64,000 nucleotides of DNA. Origin: Pantoea sp. AS-PWVM4 (lineage in GTDB: Bacteria; Pseudomonadota; Gammaproteobacteria; Enterobacterales; Enterobacteriaceae). Every line of letters starts with the position of its first letter. The stretch's first letter is position 1. The position numbers and the translations under genes are program-made. The stretch spans positions 104,651-168,650 of the forward strand of contig NZ_ASZC01000018.1 in assembly GCF_000468095.1 (NCBI RefSeq), in the 5' to 3' direction. The notes under the pieces are model-generated. The model saw only the letters and a list, made by a program, of their open reading frames with translations, was not told the origin of the DNA and made no database searches. Below, in pieces: positions 14,881-23,856 of this stretch.

Positions 14881-16188
14881 ACTCCCCCAGCGGCTACGCA
14901 GATAATTCACCGCCTGCTGCGTTTGCGGCTGATTAAGGTAGTTTTCTCTGAACAGAATTGTGCCGCTGATCTGCGGCAGTGATTCATTTAAATCCAGCTG
15001 TTTTTTCAACTCCGGCACACCGCCGTTGACCGTCCAGTCCGGTTCACTCTTTGAGGGTTCACCCACTTTATACAATGCCACGCCGATATAGAGGCGGGTA
15101 TGTGTCGGTTTCACCACATTCGCCCACCAGTTTGCCAGCACATCATAGCGCGCCGCCTGACGTGAGAACGGCCAGTAAATTTGCGGGGCAATATAATCCA
15201 GCAAGCCCATTTGTACCCACTGACGGGTGTCGGCAAAAGCCTCATCATAAGCTGCCGCACCTCGGGTATCGGAACCGGAGGGATCATGCGACAGGTTGCG
15301 CCATACGCCAGCCGGGCTGACGCCAAACTCGACACTGGGTTTCAGCTGTTTAATGGTGCGAGACACCTGCTCGATCAACAATTGTGTATTGTGACGTCGC
15401 CAGTCGGCTTTGGACGCAAATCCCTGACCATATTGGCGGAACGTCTGGCTATCATTCAGGGCAGATCCCGGAGATTCGGCGTAAAAATAATCATCAAACT
15501 GCACCCCATCGACCGGATAATGGCTAACCACTTCCGCCACAATGCTGGTGATCCAGTCGCGTGCCGCGGGTATGCCAGGGTCAAGCACAAAGCGATCGCC
15601 GGCAGTACGGATCCAGTCACGATGCAACACAAACACACTGGCAGGATGAAGCGACAGGGTGGCGTTTAGTTCAGCCACGGTGGATGGCTTGGTGTTGACT
15701 GAGACGCGATAGGGGTTAAACCAGGCGTGCACTTTCATGCCGCGCTTATGCGCTTCGTCCAGAATAAATTGCAGCGGATCATAACCAGGGTCGGCACCGA
15801 TCTTACCGGTCAGCATATCGGACCAGGGCAGAATTTTAGAAGGCCACAGCGCAGTACCATCCGGTTTTACCTGGAAAAATACGGTGTTGATACCCAGGCT
15901 CTTTAACTTATCCAGTTTTTCGGTGAGCGCTTTTTGCTGCTGGCTGATGCGGCTGGCGGCACTGCTGGCATTCACCGACGCGACCGGCGGCCAGTCAAGG
16001 CGTGAAACGGTTGCCAACCAGACGCCGCGCATCGGTTGCTGATCGGTTACCGGTTTCGTCGGTAAAGGGGGCTGCGCAACGGTCGGTAGCGGGGTGACCA
16101 GTGATTTTGGCGGTTGTGACGTGCAGCCAGCAACTGCCAAAGCGACCGCGACAAGCCAGCCACTCCTTTTCAGCGAGAGGGTGATGAT
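14878..16188 (-). CDS. digH: DigH (YddW) divisome-associated glycoside hydrolase lipoprotein
   Basis: GHL10/DUF187 family. Landmarks: MRGVWLATVSRLDWPP, GINTVFFQVKPDGTALWPS, KVHAWFNPYRV and DGVQFDDYFY with the likely catalytic acids. E. coli DigH cleaves denuded glycan strands at the septum. The lipobox VAGC is preceded in frame by a textbook lipoprotein signal (LKRSGWLVAVALAVAGC) reaching back to about 16188. No ATG, GTG or long-enough TTG start exists there before the in-frame TAA. GGAG sits just upstream of two ATC codons at 16188 and 16185, so a non-canonical start, or a base error, is implied. The TTG at 16140 would leave no signal peptide. Confidence 0.85.
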   Translation of the reverse strand: MITLSLKRSGWLVAVALAVAGCTSQPPKSLVTPLPTVAQPPLPTKPVTDQQPMRGVWLATVSRLDWPPVASVNASSAASRISQQQKALTEKLDKLKSLGINTVFFQVKPDGTALWPSKILPWSDMLTGKIGADPGYDPLQFILDEAHKRGMKVHAWFNPYRVSVNTKPSTVAELNATLSLHPASVFVLHRDWIRTAGDRFVLDPGIPAARDWITSIVAEVVSHYPVDGVQFDDYFYAESPGSALNDSQTFRQYGQGFASKADWRRHNTQLLIEQVSRTIKQLKPSVEFGVSPAGVWRNLSHDPSGSDTRGAAAYDEAFADTRQWVQMGLLDYIAPQIYWPFSRQAARYDVLANWWANVVKPTHTRLYIGVALYKVGEPSKSEPDWTVNGGVPELKKQLDLNESLPQISGTILFRENYLNQPQTQQAVNYLRSRWGS

Positions 16189-16336
16189 AAGCTCCGGTTA
16201 TTCTGATGATCCTGTAAAAAGGACATTTTCTGAGTTAGGCGATCAAAGTCAAGCCGGGCGCAATGCTTTTCGTACATGGACAAATTCTGCACAGTTTTAT
16301 ACCCACTTTGTACAGGCTGAGGCATGAGCAGAGGTG

Positions 16337-16360
16337 GAGTTACCGGCATGCCGGTAACTC
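16337..16360. terminator. Perfect 24-base palindrome
   Basis: GAGTTACCGGCA and its exact complement meet without a loop between digH and the unknown gene at 16385, whose 3' end it follows. It is followed by CTCTTGTATATT on the plus strand, a weak U tract, so a terminator is the simplest reading. A protein-binding site is possible. Confidence 0.5.
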
Positions 16361-16384
16361 TCTTGTATATTACGATGTGAGTTA

Positions 16385-16918
16385 TTAACCATAAGCCAGA
16401 GTAGTCACGGTGCGTTTATCAAATTTTGTTATTTTTCCTGGATTAGGGTCGTTATCAGATGTTTTATGCAGGACGCTGATTTCTGTACCATCAGTGCCAT
16501 CCCATTCGATGACAAATTCATATTTTATCGCATTCACGAATAACTCTTGATCCGTTTGCGGCATATTGGACGCAAAGCCAATTTTTAATTTATGCTCAGG
16601 ATCAAGTGGAAGGGGTTTATCCCCATTCGTCGGGTCATTCAAATGCAGATTCTCCTGTGCTTTTTTCTCACTGTTATAAAATCTTGCAAAAAAAGGATTG
16701 TTAAACCAGTTGGCGAAATTGGCATTCCCTCTATCGACTTCTTCATTTCCGGTATAAATTTGACAGGAGATATTACAAAAGGTCTTTTTTGTTGGTGTGA
16801 CAAAAACCCCCTGGGCTTCATGGATAAATGCCAGATAATTTATAGAGTTAGGGTTATCATTGACTCTTTGTAATTCCAGTACAAATCTTAATGTGCATAT
16901 TACAGTGTCCTGACTCAT
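16385..16918 (-). CDS. Unrecognised 177-residue protein, AT-rich
   Basis: Starts MSQDTVICTLRFVLELQR, with no signal peptide or membrane segment. The composition is mixed alpha/beta, with Asn/Asp/Lys-rich loops (NPFFARFYNSEKKAQ, NDPTNGDKPLP). It contains two cysteines close together (FCNISC). I recognise no family. Base composition is clearly AT-richer than the flanking digH. It stands alone between two intergenic gaps, ahead of a perfect palindrome. An acquired gene is likely. Confidence 0.65.
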   Translation of the reverse strand: MSQDTVICTLRFVLELQRVNDNPNSINYLAFIHEAQGVFVTPTKKTFCNISCQIYTGNEEVDRGNANFANWFNNPFFARFYNSEKKAQENLHLNDPTNGDKPLPLDPEHKLKIGFASNMPQTDQELFVNAIKYEFVIEWDGTDGTEISVLHKTSDNDPNPGKITKFDKRTVTTLAYG

Positions 16919-17257
16919 ATTTCTTACCTCTCAATTCAATGCATTGGTTTTGGCTCATCGACTGTCGGAGTCGGTAGGGACGCTTGCAACCCGGATCGAG
17001 ATTGCAGGAAGGATTCTAGCCACGCTCTGTGAGTAATACATGCGAAGCGCGGAAAAAGCTGACTGACATCAGCTGATGTCTATTTTATTGTATTTAATGG
17101 ATAATCAGGTACTCATCAAAAAAACGTCATAATTAAATACAAGTGGGAACAATGGCTGGTGGTTTTACATTTGGCAACCAATTAAAATACTTCTACATGA
17201 GGCAGCGGCAACGAGACGAAATGTAGTCCATCAACGACAAGATTAAGGACAAATACG
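16919..17257. other. Intergenic region, no gene seen
   Basis: About 340 bases separating divergent genes. It probably carries both promoters. No repeat, RNA gene or known operator was recognised. A weak AAGGAC site precedes the start at 17258. Confidence 0.5.
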
Positions 17258-17566
17258 ATGAGCGATAAAAAAATGATTTCAATCGATCAATTCAATCCTG
17301 AGGAGCGGTTGGCGGTTGACGAGGTGCTAAGGGGATTGGTGCAAAAGTATCGCCAGCGCACCGGTAAGGAACCGGACGTAAAAAAAGAGAAGGAATTCAC
17401 CGCCGAGGCTCGACAGCAAATCATGGCGCTGAAGCAGGCGAAAGAGAAAGCGCTGGCAGAGAAAGCGAAAAAGAAACCGTTGAAAAAGAAAAAACCGGAG
17501 TCGCAGGCGGCCAGTGAGGTCAGTGACTTCAACTGGTCGGCCTCGGTGATGAAAGGGCGACGTTAA
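17258..17566 (+). CDS. Small very basic protein of unknown function
   Basis: 102 residues. The first half is acidic/amphipathic (ISIDQFNPEERLAVDEVLRGLVQKY). The second is a Lys/Ala-rich helix with repeated KA/KK runs (EKALAEKAKKKPLKKKK), then a short tail ending FNWSASVMKGRR. AGGAC lies upstream of the ATG. Such charged tails occur in nucleic-acid-binding or ribosome-associated proteins, but no family is recognised. Its stop overlaps the stop of the convergent DUF1345 gene by 4 bases. Codon use matches the neighbours, so it is probably a native gene. Confidence 0.65.
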   Translation: MSDKKMISIDQFNPEERLAVDEVLRGLVQKYRQRTGKEPDVKKEKEFTAEARQQIMALKQAKEKALAEKAKKKPLKKKKPESQAASEVSDFNWSASVMKGRR

Positions 17567-18222
17567 CTCAACAATCCCGCGCCAACATTCACCGACAATC
17601 CAAGAATCGCCAGATTAAAGACAAACGAAATCACCGACTGAAGCAGCGCAATCTGGCGAATGTCGGTGGTGCCGGTAGCCACATCGGCGGTTTGTGCTGC
17701 CACGGCGATGGTGAAGGAGAAATAGAGAAAATCCCAGTATCCTGGATTGTCCGGTTTCTCCGGAAAGATCATCGGAGTGACCTTATGACTTCGGTGCAAA
17801 TAGTGATGATGGGCGTAATGCAGGGCGAACGATGTTGGCAACAAAGCCCATGAAACCACCAGGGTGCTGGCCGTCAGCAGCAGATGTAACACGCGCGGCG
17901 TGCCGGTAAGGTGTTTTAACGAGGGCAGCTCGATAAGGATAGCCATCAGACTGACCAGACAACCCAGCGTCACCAGGCTTAGCACCAATGTCGCGCTCTC
18001 ATCCTGTTGTCTGGCGATCTGCGGAATATCTTTCACGTCGGTACGTAGCATGCGTAGCCAGACGAGGATCAAATACAGCCACGCCAGTATATTCCAGCCA
18101 ATCAACAACCGTTGCAGATAACCCAGTTGGGCAGGAAGCAAAAAAAAGCACAGTATCCCGGCGGCAATAGAAACCAGAAAACGCAATCGGGTGCGTAGGT
18201 GAGTTCGGAAAGAATAATCCAT
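17563..18222 (-). CDS. DUF1345 family inner-membrane protein
   Basis: 219 residues with about five hydrophobic segments: LRFLVSIAAGILCFFLLPAQ, LLIGWNILAWLYLILVWLRM, LVLSLVTLGCLVSLMAILIE, LHLLLTASTLVVSWALLPTS and the C-terminal stretch. It carries the family block YWDFLYFSFTIAVAAQTADV, in which the helix before Q-T-A-D is reminiscent of an ion-channel pore loop. The biochemical role of the family is unknown. No operon partner is apparent; the next gene upstream is the chemoreceptor on the same strand, separated by a terminator-like hairpin. Confidence 0.85.
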   Translation of the reverse strand: MDYSFRTHLRTRLRFLVSIAAGILCFFLLPAQLGYLQRLLIGWNILAWLYLILVWLRMLRTDVKDIPQIARQQDESATLVLSLVTLGCLVSLMAILIELPSLKHLTGTPRVLHLLLTASTLVVSWALLPTSFALHYAHHHYLHRSHKVTPMIFPEKPDNPGYWDFLYFSFTIAVAAQTADVATGTTDIRQIALLQSVISFVFNLAILGLSVNVGAGLLS

Positions 18223-18264
18223 TGTTATTTTTGCCCGACAAAATAAGCGTATAGATTAACTATA

Positions 18265-18297
18265 GGCGTGGAGGGCAGCGTAGTGTCCCTCCACGCC
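18265..18297 (-). terminator. Hairpin after the chemoreceptor gene
   Basis: GGCGTGGAGGG and CCCTCCACGCC (11-base perfect stem, 11-base loop) lie 6 bases past the stop of the 18303 gene. The T tract is weak. It probably separates the receptor transcript from DUF1345. Confidence 0.55.
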
Positions 18298-18302
18298 GAC
18301 AA

Positions 18303-19589
18303 TCACACATCCAGCCGATGAATTACATTTACAAACTCGTGCACACCGCGATTAATCTCTCGCAGGCTGCGTGACAAATCACTGATTTTATCCTGTTCCG
18401 ACACCACAAAATGTTTAACCTCATCCAGCTGGTGATACATCTGCTGGATCAGCCGTGCATTTTCCTCCACGACCTCGGTGATTTTATGTGTGGCGGTAGC
18501 GGTAGAAGCCGCCAGTCGCCGCACCTCGCCTGCGACAACGCTAAATCCACGTCCGGCCTCTCCAGCTCTGGCCGATTCGATGGCGGCATTCAGCGCCAGG
18601 ATATTGGTTTGTGAGGCAATCAGGTTAATGGAGGCGACCACTTCGCTGATACTTTTCGCTGACGCGCTCAATTGCGCGCCGATCTCAGTAGCGGCGTTAA
18701 CCTGCACCGAGACCAGCCCGGAATTACGGACAGTCTCTTCAAGTACCTCGTTGGCGTTATGGGTAATTTGTGATGTCTGTTCTGAAGTGGTGACTGCGAT
18801 GTCTGCCACCCGTTTTGCTGCCTCGACGCGAGCGGTGATATCCGAGGCGATCTTGATCACCTTGTAGACCTTGCCGTCAGCGTCGAATACCGGATTGTAG
18901 CTGGCTTCAAGCCAGATGCGTTCACCACTGGCGGTTTTACGTTCAAAGCGACCGACAAAGTGCTGACCCTTGGCGATTTTCTGCCAGAAGTCCGGATTTT
19001 CACGGTAAAAATTGTCATAGCAGAACAAACGGTGATGTTTGCCGATAATCTCCGGCAGGTTATAACCCATATGCGTAAGGAAATTGTCGTTAGCCGTGAG
19101 AATATGGCCGTCGGGAGTGAATTCAATCACGGCCATAGAGCGGTCCAGCGCCGTGATTACCGCTTCTTTTTGCTCCAGTTCCTGGTGCCGTGCGGTGATA
19201 TCGCTTGCCACTTTAATCACCTTGTACACCTTGCCTTTATCATCGCTGACCGGAAAGTAAGTGGCGCTGAGATAAAATCGCTGATGCTGATGGTTAAAGC
19301 GTTCGAAAATACCGGTTACTGACTCACCTGAGGCGAGCCTCTGCCAGAAGTGGCGATATTCCGCCGTGAGGGTGTAAGCCGGGCTACAGAAAATCCGGTG
19401 ATGTTTGCCCTGAATTTCTCCCAGGTTGTAGCCGGTAACATCGAGAAACTGCTGGTTGGCGCTGAGTATTTCGCCATCGGGCAAAAACTCAATCCATGCC
19501 ACATGTTGTTTGATCGCCTCAATATCCTTCGCAATGCCACCATCTCTGGAAAAATGCAAAAAAGAGCCCGACTTTTTAACACCAAACAT
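18303..19589 (-). CDS. Soluble methyl-accepting chemotaxis protein with two PAS domains
   Basis: 428 residues and no membrane segment. PAS 1 (about 25-135, [23 protein letters not shown]) and PAS 2 (about 145-260, [23 protein letters not shown]) each end in YKVIKxASDITAR, a PAC motif. The short MCP domain (about 265-428) has the hairpin tip [28 protein letters not shown]. This is the BdlA/Aer-like layout: cytoplasmic sensing by PAS (haem, flavin or redox), signalling to CheA/CheW. BdlA controls biofilm dispersal in Pseudomonas; this protein has that architecture, but orthology is unproven. The coiled-coil part is short. Confidence 0.88.
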   Translation of the reverse strand: MFGVKKSGSFLHFSRDGGIAKDIEAIKQHVAWIEFLPDGEILSANQQFLDVTGYNLGEIQGKHHRIFCSPAYTLTAEYRHFWQRLASGESVTGIFERFNHQHQRFYLSATYFPVSDDKGKVYKVIKVASDITARHQELEQKEAVITALDRSMAVIEFTPDGHILTANDNFLTHMGYNLPEIIGKHHRLFCYDNFYRENPDFWQKIAKGQHFVGRFERKTASGERIWLEASYNPVFDADGKVYKVIKIASDITARVEAAKRVADIAVTTSEQTSQITHNANEVLEETVRNSGLVSVQVNAATEIGAQLSASAKSISEVVASINLIASQTNILALNAAIESARAGEAGRGFSVVAGEVRRLAASTATATHKITEVVEENARLIQQMYHQLDEVKHFVVSEQDKISDLSRSLREINRGVHEFVNVIHRLDV

Positions 19590-20064
19590 AAGACACCCCA
19601 GGAGGTTATCGTTATCCCGATTAATAAATCGCGTGCCGAATCTGACGGCTGCGCATGATTTTCCCTGCCGGACACTTGATCATCCGCCTGATATGGCGAA
19701 AGAGGGGTCTCTGCTGCGCAAAGCGCGCAGGCCGGGATGTGTTGATCGTCCTTTGTCTGGTGTTGTGTAAACGAACTGAGAGTAAACTGAAAACATCGTC
19801 CCACATTTCAGTATCGGCAGAAAACACAGAAACTTCATGAAAATTTTAGAGGCATTGGTGATGATAAGCATTGATTATAGTGAAAGTTCTTACTTTTCTG
19901 GCTGGGGGAGAACCAGTCAATTTTAATCCAGACAGGGATGCTGACCATGAACACAATTACCCGTTCGCTCAAAAAAAAGTGTCGTTACGTGAATTCTGAG
20001 AGAAACGCAGGGGGATTGGGCGGGAGATTTTGCGTAGCGCTGCCAGGTGTGTTCCGGTTATTCC
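19590..20064. other. Intergenic region, no credible gene
   Basis: Upstream region of the chemoreceptor. Small open frames on both strands have no supporting ribosome-binding site or recognisable product. Nothing else identified. Confidence 0.5.
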
Positions 20065-20136
20065 GTAGCGGCGCGATTTATCGCGCATCGTCCAGTCAGG
20101 GTGGCGTAAAACCCGCGCGATAAATCGCGCCGCTAC
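20065..20136. repeat. Head-to-head REP pair (BIME-like)
   Basis: GTAGCGGCGCGATTTATC with CGCGC completes at 20086; the exact inverse copy occupies 20115-20136, separated by 28 bases. This is the only perfect inverted pair in the window. It lies 57 bases from the IS3 element. Confidence 0.9.
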
Positions 20137-20169
20137 GGGAGAGGTGGTATTGCGGGATTAACGGAATAT

Positions 20170-21786
20170 TTAATTTAACATAATCATGATTATGCGAACT
20201 AAATATGTAATGGCCAAATTGGGATGTCCGCCTCGGAGATGCGGATGTTTTCCTGGTGTTGTGAGCCCCAGATGCTCCCGGTACTTCACCGGACTCATCG
20301 CACCTAATGATATTTTGATTCTCTTCTCGTTATACCAGCGTATGTACCTGTCCAGGAAGCACATAAAATCTTCCAGCGTTGCGCCCGCCCAGTTTCTGCC
20401 GTAGTACATTTCATTTTTGACCCGCCCGAAGAAGCCTTCGCACGCCGCATTATCCGACGAGCAACCCTTGCGTGACATGGACCTTATAAGACCCGATCCG
20501 TTGATACGATCCAGCCAGCCCGACCACCGGTAATGGCTGCCTCTGTCACTGTGTATCACCGGTCTTTCATTTTCGCTGAGCGTATCGATCGCATCATCGA
20601 GCATGGCGTTTACCAGTTTTGCGTCCGGACGTGTCCCTATGGTCCAGCTCACCACTTTGCCATCAAAACAGTCGATGACTGGCGACAGATAGACCTTGCC
20701 TGCCGGAAGATGGAACTCGGTAATATCGGTCAGCCACTTCTCATTTGGCCTGCCCGAGCGAAAATTTCTGGCGAGAAGATTTTCTGGTGCCTGACCGATT
20801 TCTCCGCAGTAAGCGCTGTATCGCCGCCGCCCGACACGCTTAACAACCAGCTGTTCTTCAGCCATCAGTCTGCGGACAACCTTTTCTGAGATATACGTGT
20901 TGTTTTCCCGGAGCATCGCGTGGAGACGCCGGTAGCCATAGCAGCGGTAATTTCCCTCAAAGATCTGTGCCATGGTTACACGTATTTTCGCGTACTTGTC
21001 ATGCAGACGCAGGCTTGCTTTGTGATAAAAATAGCAACTGCGGGCAAGCTCCATAGCACTGAGCAGTTCAGCAACGGGATAGATTTCCTTAAGGGCATCA
21101 ACGAGCCGGGTCTTCTCCCTGTTCTTCAGGGTCAGGACGCTGATGCCCATGTCTTTTTTTATCAGTTCATTCGCTTTTGTCAGGATGTCACGCTCAAGCT
21201 GTAGCTGATGAACCTGCTGTTTAAGCTTCTTTATTTCATCGCGCAGTGCATCCTGCTGCTTATCCTGAGAAGCTGGTTTACGATTACCCATGGAGTGATA
21301 AGCCTCATCGTCGATCAGGTCTTTCTTCCATTTGTACAGGACCGGAACGCTGATACCCATCTTTTGTGCGACTTTAAGGGCAGTCCCGCGCCGGGTGCAG
21401 AGTTCGCGGACGGCCTGCGTTTTTTCTTCCGGGCTGAAGCATTTATTCGTGTTCGAGCGAATAATCAGCGGGCGTCGCCCCGGATAAATCTCCTCGATCC
21501 AGCTCTTGAGCACTTCACTACTGGGATAGCCAATGGTACGGCGCGTGTAGGCCAGGCAACCGCCGTGCGTAAGATAATGCTCAACCGCAGCGACTTTCTG
21601 TGCCTGTGAATACCGTTTTCTTGGTTTTAATTCCCTGGGTAAGTCACCGGCCTCTTCATAAATTCGAACCCAACGGGAAAGCTGTTTAACGGATGGATAG
21701 CCCAACTCTCTGACAACAACTGTCAGCCTTTTACCATATCGATAATAAAGCTCAACAGCCCGGATCCGGTCCTCATATGAGTGCAT
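20170..21786 (-). CDS. IS3-family transposase, single continuous frame
   Basis: 538 residues. The N-terminal third carries two helix-turn-helix units (YEDRIRAVELYYRYGKRL; FSPEEKTQAVRELCTRRG) and a Lys/Gln-rich coiled coil. The integrase core has DITEF, HSDRGSHYR and EGFFGRVKNE supplying the DDE triad. Most IS3 elements split orfA and orfB by a programmed frameshift; here they form one frame, so the protein could be made without frameshifting. The last 15 or so codons read beyond the apparent inverted repeat into flanking DNA, so the native C-terminus is uncertain. Confidence 0.93.
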   Translation of the reverse strand: MHSYEDRIRAVELYYRYGKRLTVVVRELGYPSVKQLSRWVRIYEEAGDLPRELKPRKRYSQAQKVAAVEHYLTHGGCLAYTRRTIGYPSSEVLKSWIEEIYPGRRPLIIRSNTNKCFSPEEKTQAVRELCTRRGTALKVAQKMGISVPVLYKWKKDLIDDEAYHSMGNRKPASQDKQQDALRDEIKKLKQQVHQLQLERDILTKANELIKKDMGISVLTLKNREKTRLVDALKEIYPVAELLSAMELARSCYFYHKASLRLHDKYAKIRVTMAQIFEGNYRCYGYRRLHAMLRENNTYISEKVVRRLMAEEQLVVKRVGRRRYSAYCGEIGQAPENLLARNFRSGRPNEKWLTDITEFHLPAGKVYLSPVIDCFDGKVVSWTIGTRPDAKLVNAMLDDAIDTLSENERPVIHSDRGSHYRWSGWLDRINGSGLIRSMSRKGCSSDNAACEGFFGRVKNEMYYGRNWAGATLEDFMCFLDRYIRWYNEKRIKISLGAMSPVKYREHLGLTTPGKHPHLRGGHPNLAITYLVRIIMIMLN

Positions 21787-21862
21787 GAATTATCTCCTGA
21801 AGGTCCAGGAAATCGTCCGCACCTCCCTCGGTCTAAATAGACAGGTCAGCTTTATAGTCTCA
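20193..21862 (-). mobile_element. IS3-family insertion sequence (ends approximate)
   Basis: The two ends share GA-G/A-TGCGGA..-TTTCCTGG in inverted orientation (about 20240 and 21805), with weaker similarity outward to TGCGAACTA at 20193 and TGAGACTATA at 21862. No matching target duplication is visible. The fimA remnant stops in the TGA of the right end. Loss of the rest of fimA from the other side points to an IS-linked deletion. Confidence 0.75.
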
Positions 21863-22180
21863 TCCGGATGCTAACGAGGTCACATCAAGAATCTCAATAC
21901 CCACACCGCGCGCCATCGTCCCGTTATCGCCAGAGTTAACTGCCAGCAGCGTTGGGTCGGTCGCATCCGTCTGGCCGGCGAAGGCCACAGCAGCGGTGCG
22001 GTATTGACCTAATCTCACCGTCTGGTTATCAGACTGGGTACTGACGGCACAGGCTGCATTGACCAGCTGACCTTCGAAATGGACCGTGCCGCCATTGACG
22101 GAAACCGCATCAGCGTGTGCAACCCCGCTCATCAGAGCAACGGCAGCGACGAGTGTGGAAGCTACTTTGGTTAATTTCAT
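21860..22180 (-). pseudogene. fimA: Damaged type 1 fimbrial major subunit (FimA)
   Basis: From the ATG at 22180 (AGGA upstream): signal peptide [23 protein letters not shown], then [20 protein letters not shown] and [11 protein letters not shown] as in FimA, with the first Cys of the disulphide. It then jumps straight to [18 protein letters not shown], so about 28 residues with the second Cys are missing, probably through recombination at the repeated TA-AVAF-like sequence. After GVGIEILD the frame runs into unrelated sequence and stops at the IS end, losing the C-terminal donor and groove strands. It cannot polymerise. No chaperone or usher gene remains here. Confidence 0.85.
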
Positions 22181-22671
22181 CACTATTCCTAATAATAAAT
22201 ACGCACATCTGGAAAATGTATCCTTCATTATTCCATTTGAGTCATCATCGTTTCTTAATAAGTCGCTTTATCGGTTTTCACATCCTGTGAAATTGCATTA
22301 CCGCAGCCAGATCACTGACGTAGCACATCAATAAAAAGCGAGTAAACAGCATCTAAGTTGCCGTTAAGAATTTTAGATTTGAGGTTAGGAATTTTCCCAG
22401 GTATATATTGATGATTTAGTTATTAACGAATATTTATCAATAAGATATGCGCTATTAATCATAAAAAAATCGAGAGAACTAAGACATTAATCAGAAATGG
22501 TTACTTTTTTTCAGGGAAAATTAAGCTGTTGTGTCACTGTGAAATTTTCACTGATGACGCGGGTAAAATAGAAATGGGGTTATGTCACCTATTATCATAA
22601 TAAGTTTTTTATATGACACGATCGTTAAATTAACCCTACTTTAACAATACACACTTATCTCGATCATAAAA
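22181..22671. other. AT-rich intergenic region
   Basis: About 490 bases separating fimA from the divergent orphan gene. No gene, no fimS-like inverted repeats and no hrp-box pair (GGAACC/CCAC) were seen. Very AT-rich between 22370 and 22650, typical of an acquired-gene promoter. Confidence 0.5.
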
Positions 22672-23856
22672 ATGGATGTCATAATGTCTGTGGTCACATG
22701 TTCCCGTAGCTCTCATGCCTCTGTTGTTTTCTCAGCGACCGACAATAATGCTTCTAAATTGCGCTCATTGACCTTCGTGGCTAATACCGCAGACGCCCAA
22801 TATTCTGGTGCCAGGATTACACGGCAACGCTCGTATTCATCTCCGGCCCAAATCATCGGTTCATTACCGGATTCGCAAGCTAGCGGGGGCAAGGACTTTA
22901 TTGTTATTGATATACCGGAACAGGAAACTGAACTGCCCCCTGTTCAGTCTTCTCATCTGTTAAGCAATATCGGTAATGTTGCCGCACGTAGCCTGGCGTC
23001 GGTCGCGGTGTCTACCGGGGTGCGTGAAGTGGTCAGACGCGTGGTGCTCCCGGCGGTGGCACCTGCCACGCTCAGCGCATTGGCGGTTGGCTGCGGTACG
23101 GTATCTCTGGTTTTGCAGGGCGGAGCTCTGGCCTGGGATTGCTATCAGGGAAGACAGACCACGCAAAACGTTTGCGCGCGTGTGGGAAGTATCTTACTGG
23201 CAGGCGGTTCGATGATTGGGTTGGTATGCAGCGGCGGATTGTCCCTGGCGGCGGCCCCCTTAATCTCTGCCGTGGTGGTGTATGTCCCGATCCGTGATTT
23301 CATTCAATATTTTCTGCCACTGCGTGACAACGTCACTTCTGAGGTGGATTTTCGCGCTGTTCTCAGCGCAGCAGCAGCGTATGCCGTCAACCAAACGGCC
23401 GTCAGTCTGGGGATGATAAAGTTTGCCGATGTGCTGGAACCGCTGCTTGGCCCGGTCACGGCCAATATCGCTGCCGTGACCAGCCTGAATTTTCTCGGCG
23501 AAACCGCAGAAGAGTTAATCACCCGCCACATCAAAGCCTGGTACGCTGGCGAGCCAGACTTGCGGATTGATTTGCATCCACGTTGCGCCGAGGAGGTGAC
23601 CTGGCAAAGCGTATGCGACACCTTTACCGATCCGGTCGCTGGCCGGGCCTCATTATTCACGGCAGGTTTTGCTAACTCCTTTGCCATCCCCGGCGGTGAC
23701 CTGGCAGCCAGTGGCGCTGTTGGCCTGACGCTGGGGGTGGGTTTTCCGCTGTTCACCTATAGCGCCGATCATCCAACCCCGTCGACTCCTGTGCTGTCAA
23801 ATCGCCGCGAGATAACCACCATCGACATAGATTACCTGTCCGGTGAGATATTTTGA
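22672..23856 (+). CDS. Unrecognised effector- or pore-like protein
   Basis: 394 residues; start at 22672, or at the ATG at 22684 (MSVVTCSRSSHASVVF). The first 90 residues are Ser/Thr-rich and polar, without a Sec signal. Two long hydrophobic stretches follow (about 125-155 and 172-205, rich in Gly/Ala/Val), then a mixed C-terminal half (ITRHIKAWYAGEPDLRIDL). A polar Ser-rich N-terminus plus an internal hydrophobic block resembles type III translocators and membrane-targeted effectors, but no family is recognised. The last 20 codons lie antisense to the conserved C-terminus of the SDR gene, so the original 3' end may be lost. Confidence 0.65.
   Translation: MDVIMSVVTCSRSSHASVVFSATDNNASKLRSLTFVANTADAQYSGARITRQRSYSSPAQIIGSLPDSQASGGKDFIVIDIPEQETELPPVQSSHLLSNIGNVAARSLASVAVSTGVREVVRRVVLPAVAPATLSALAVGCGTVSLVLQGGALAWDCYQGRQTTQNVCARVGSILLAGGSMIGLVCSGGLSLAAAPLISAVVVYVPIRDFIQYFLPLRDNVTSEVDFRAVLSAAAAYAVNQTAVSLGMIKFADVLEPLLGPVTANIAAVTSLNFLGETAEELITRHIKAWYAGEPDLRIDLHPRCAEEVTWQSVCDTFTDPVAGRASLFTAGFANSFAIPGGDLAASGAVGLTLGVGFPLFTYSADHPTPSTPVLSNRREITTIDIDYLSGEIF

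Noticed and set aside
19938..20123. 61-residue plus-strand frame
   Set aside because: Runs into the REP pair, no family; not supported as a gene.
22181..22671. Invertible fimS-type promoter
   Set aside because: No paired inverted repeats or recombinase genes were found.
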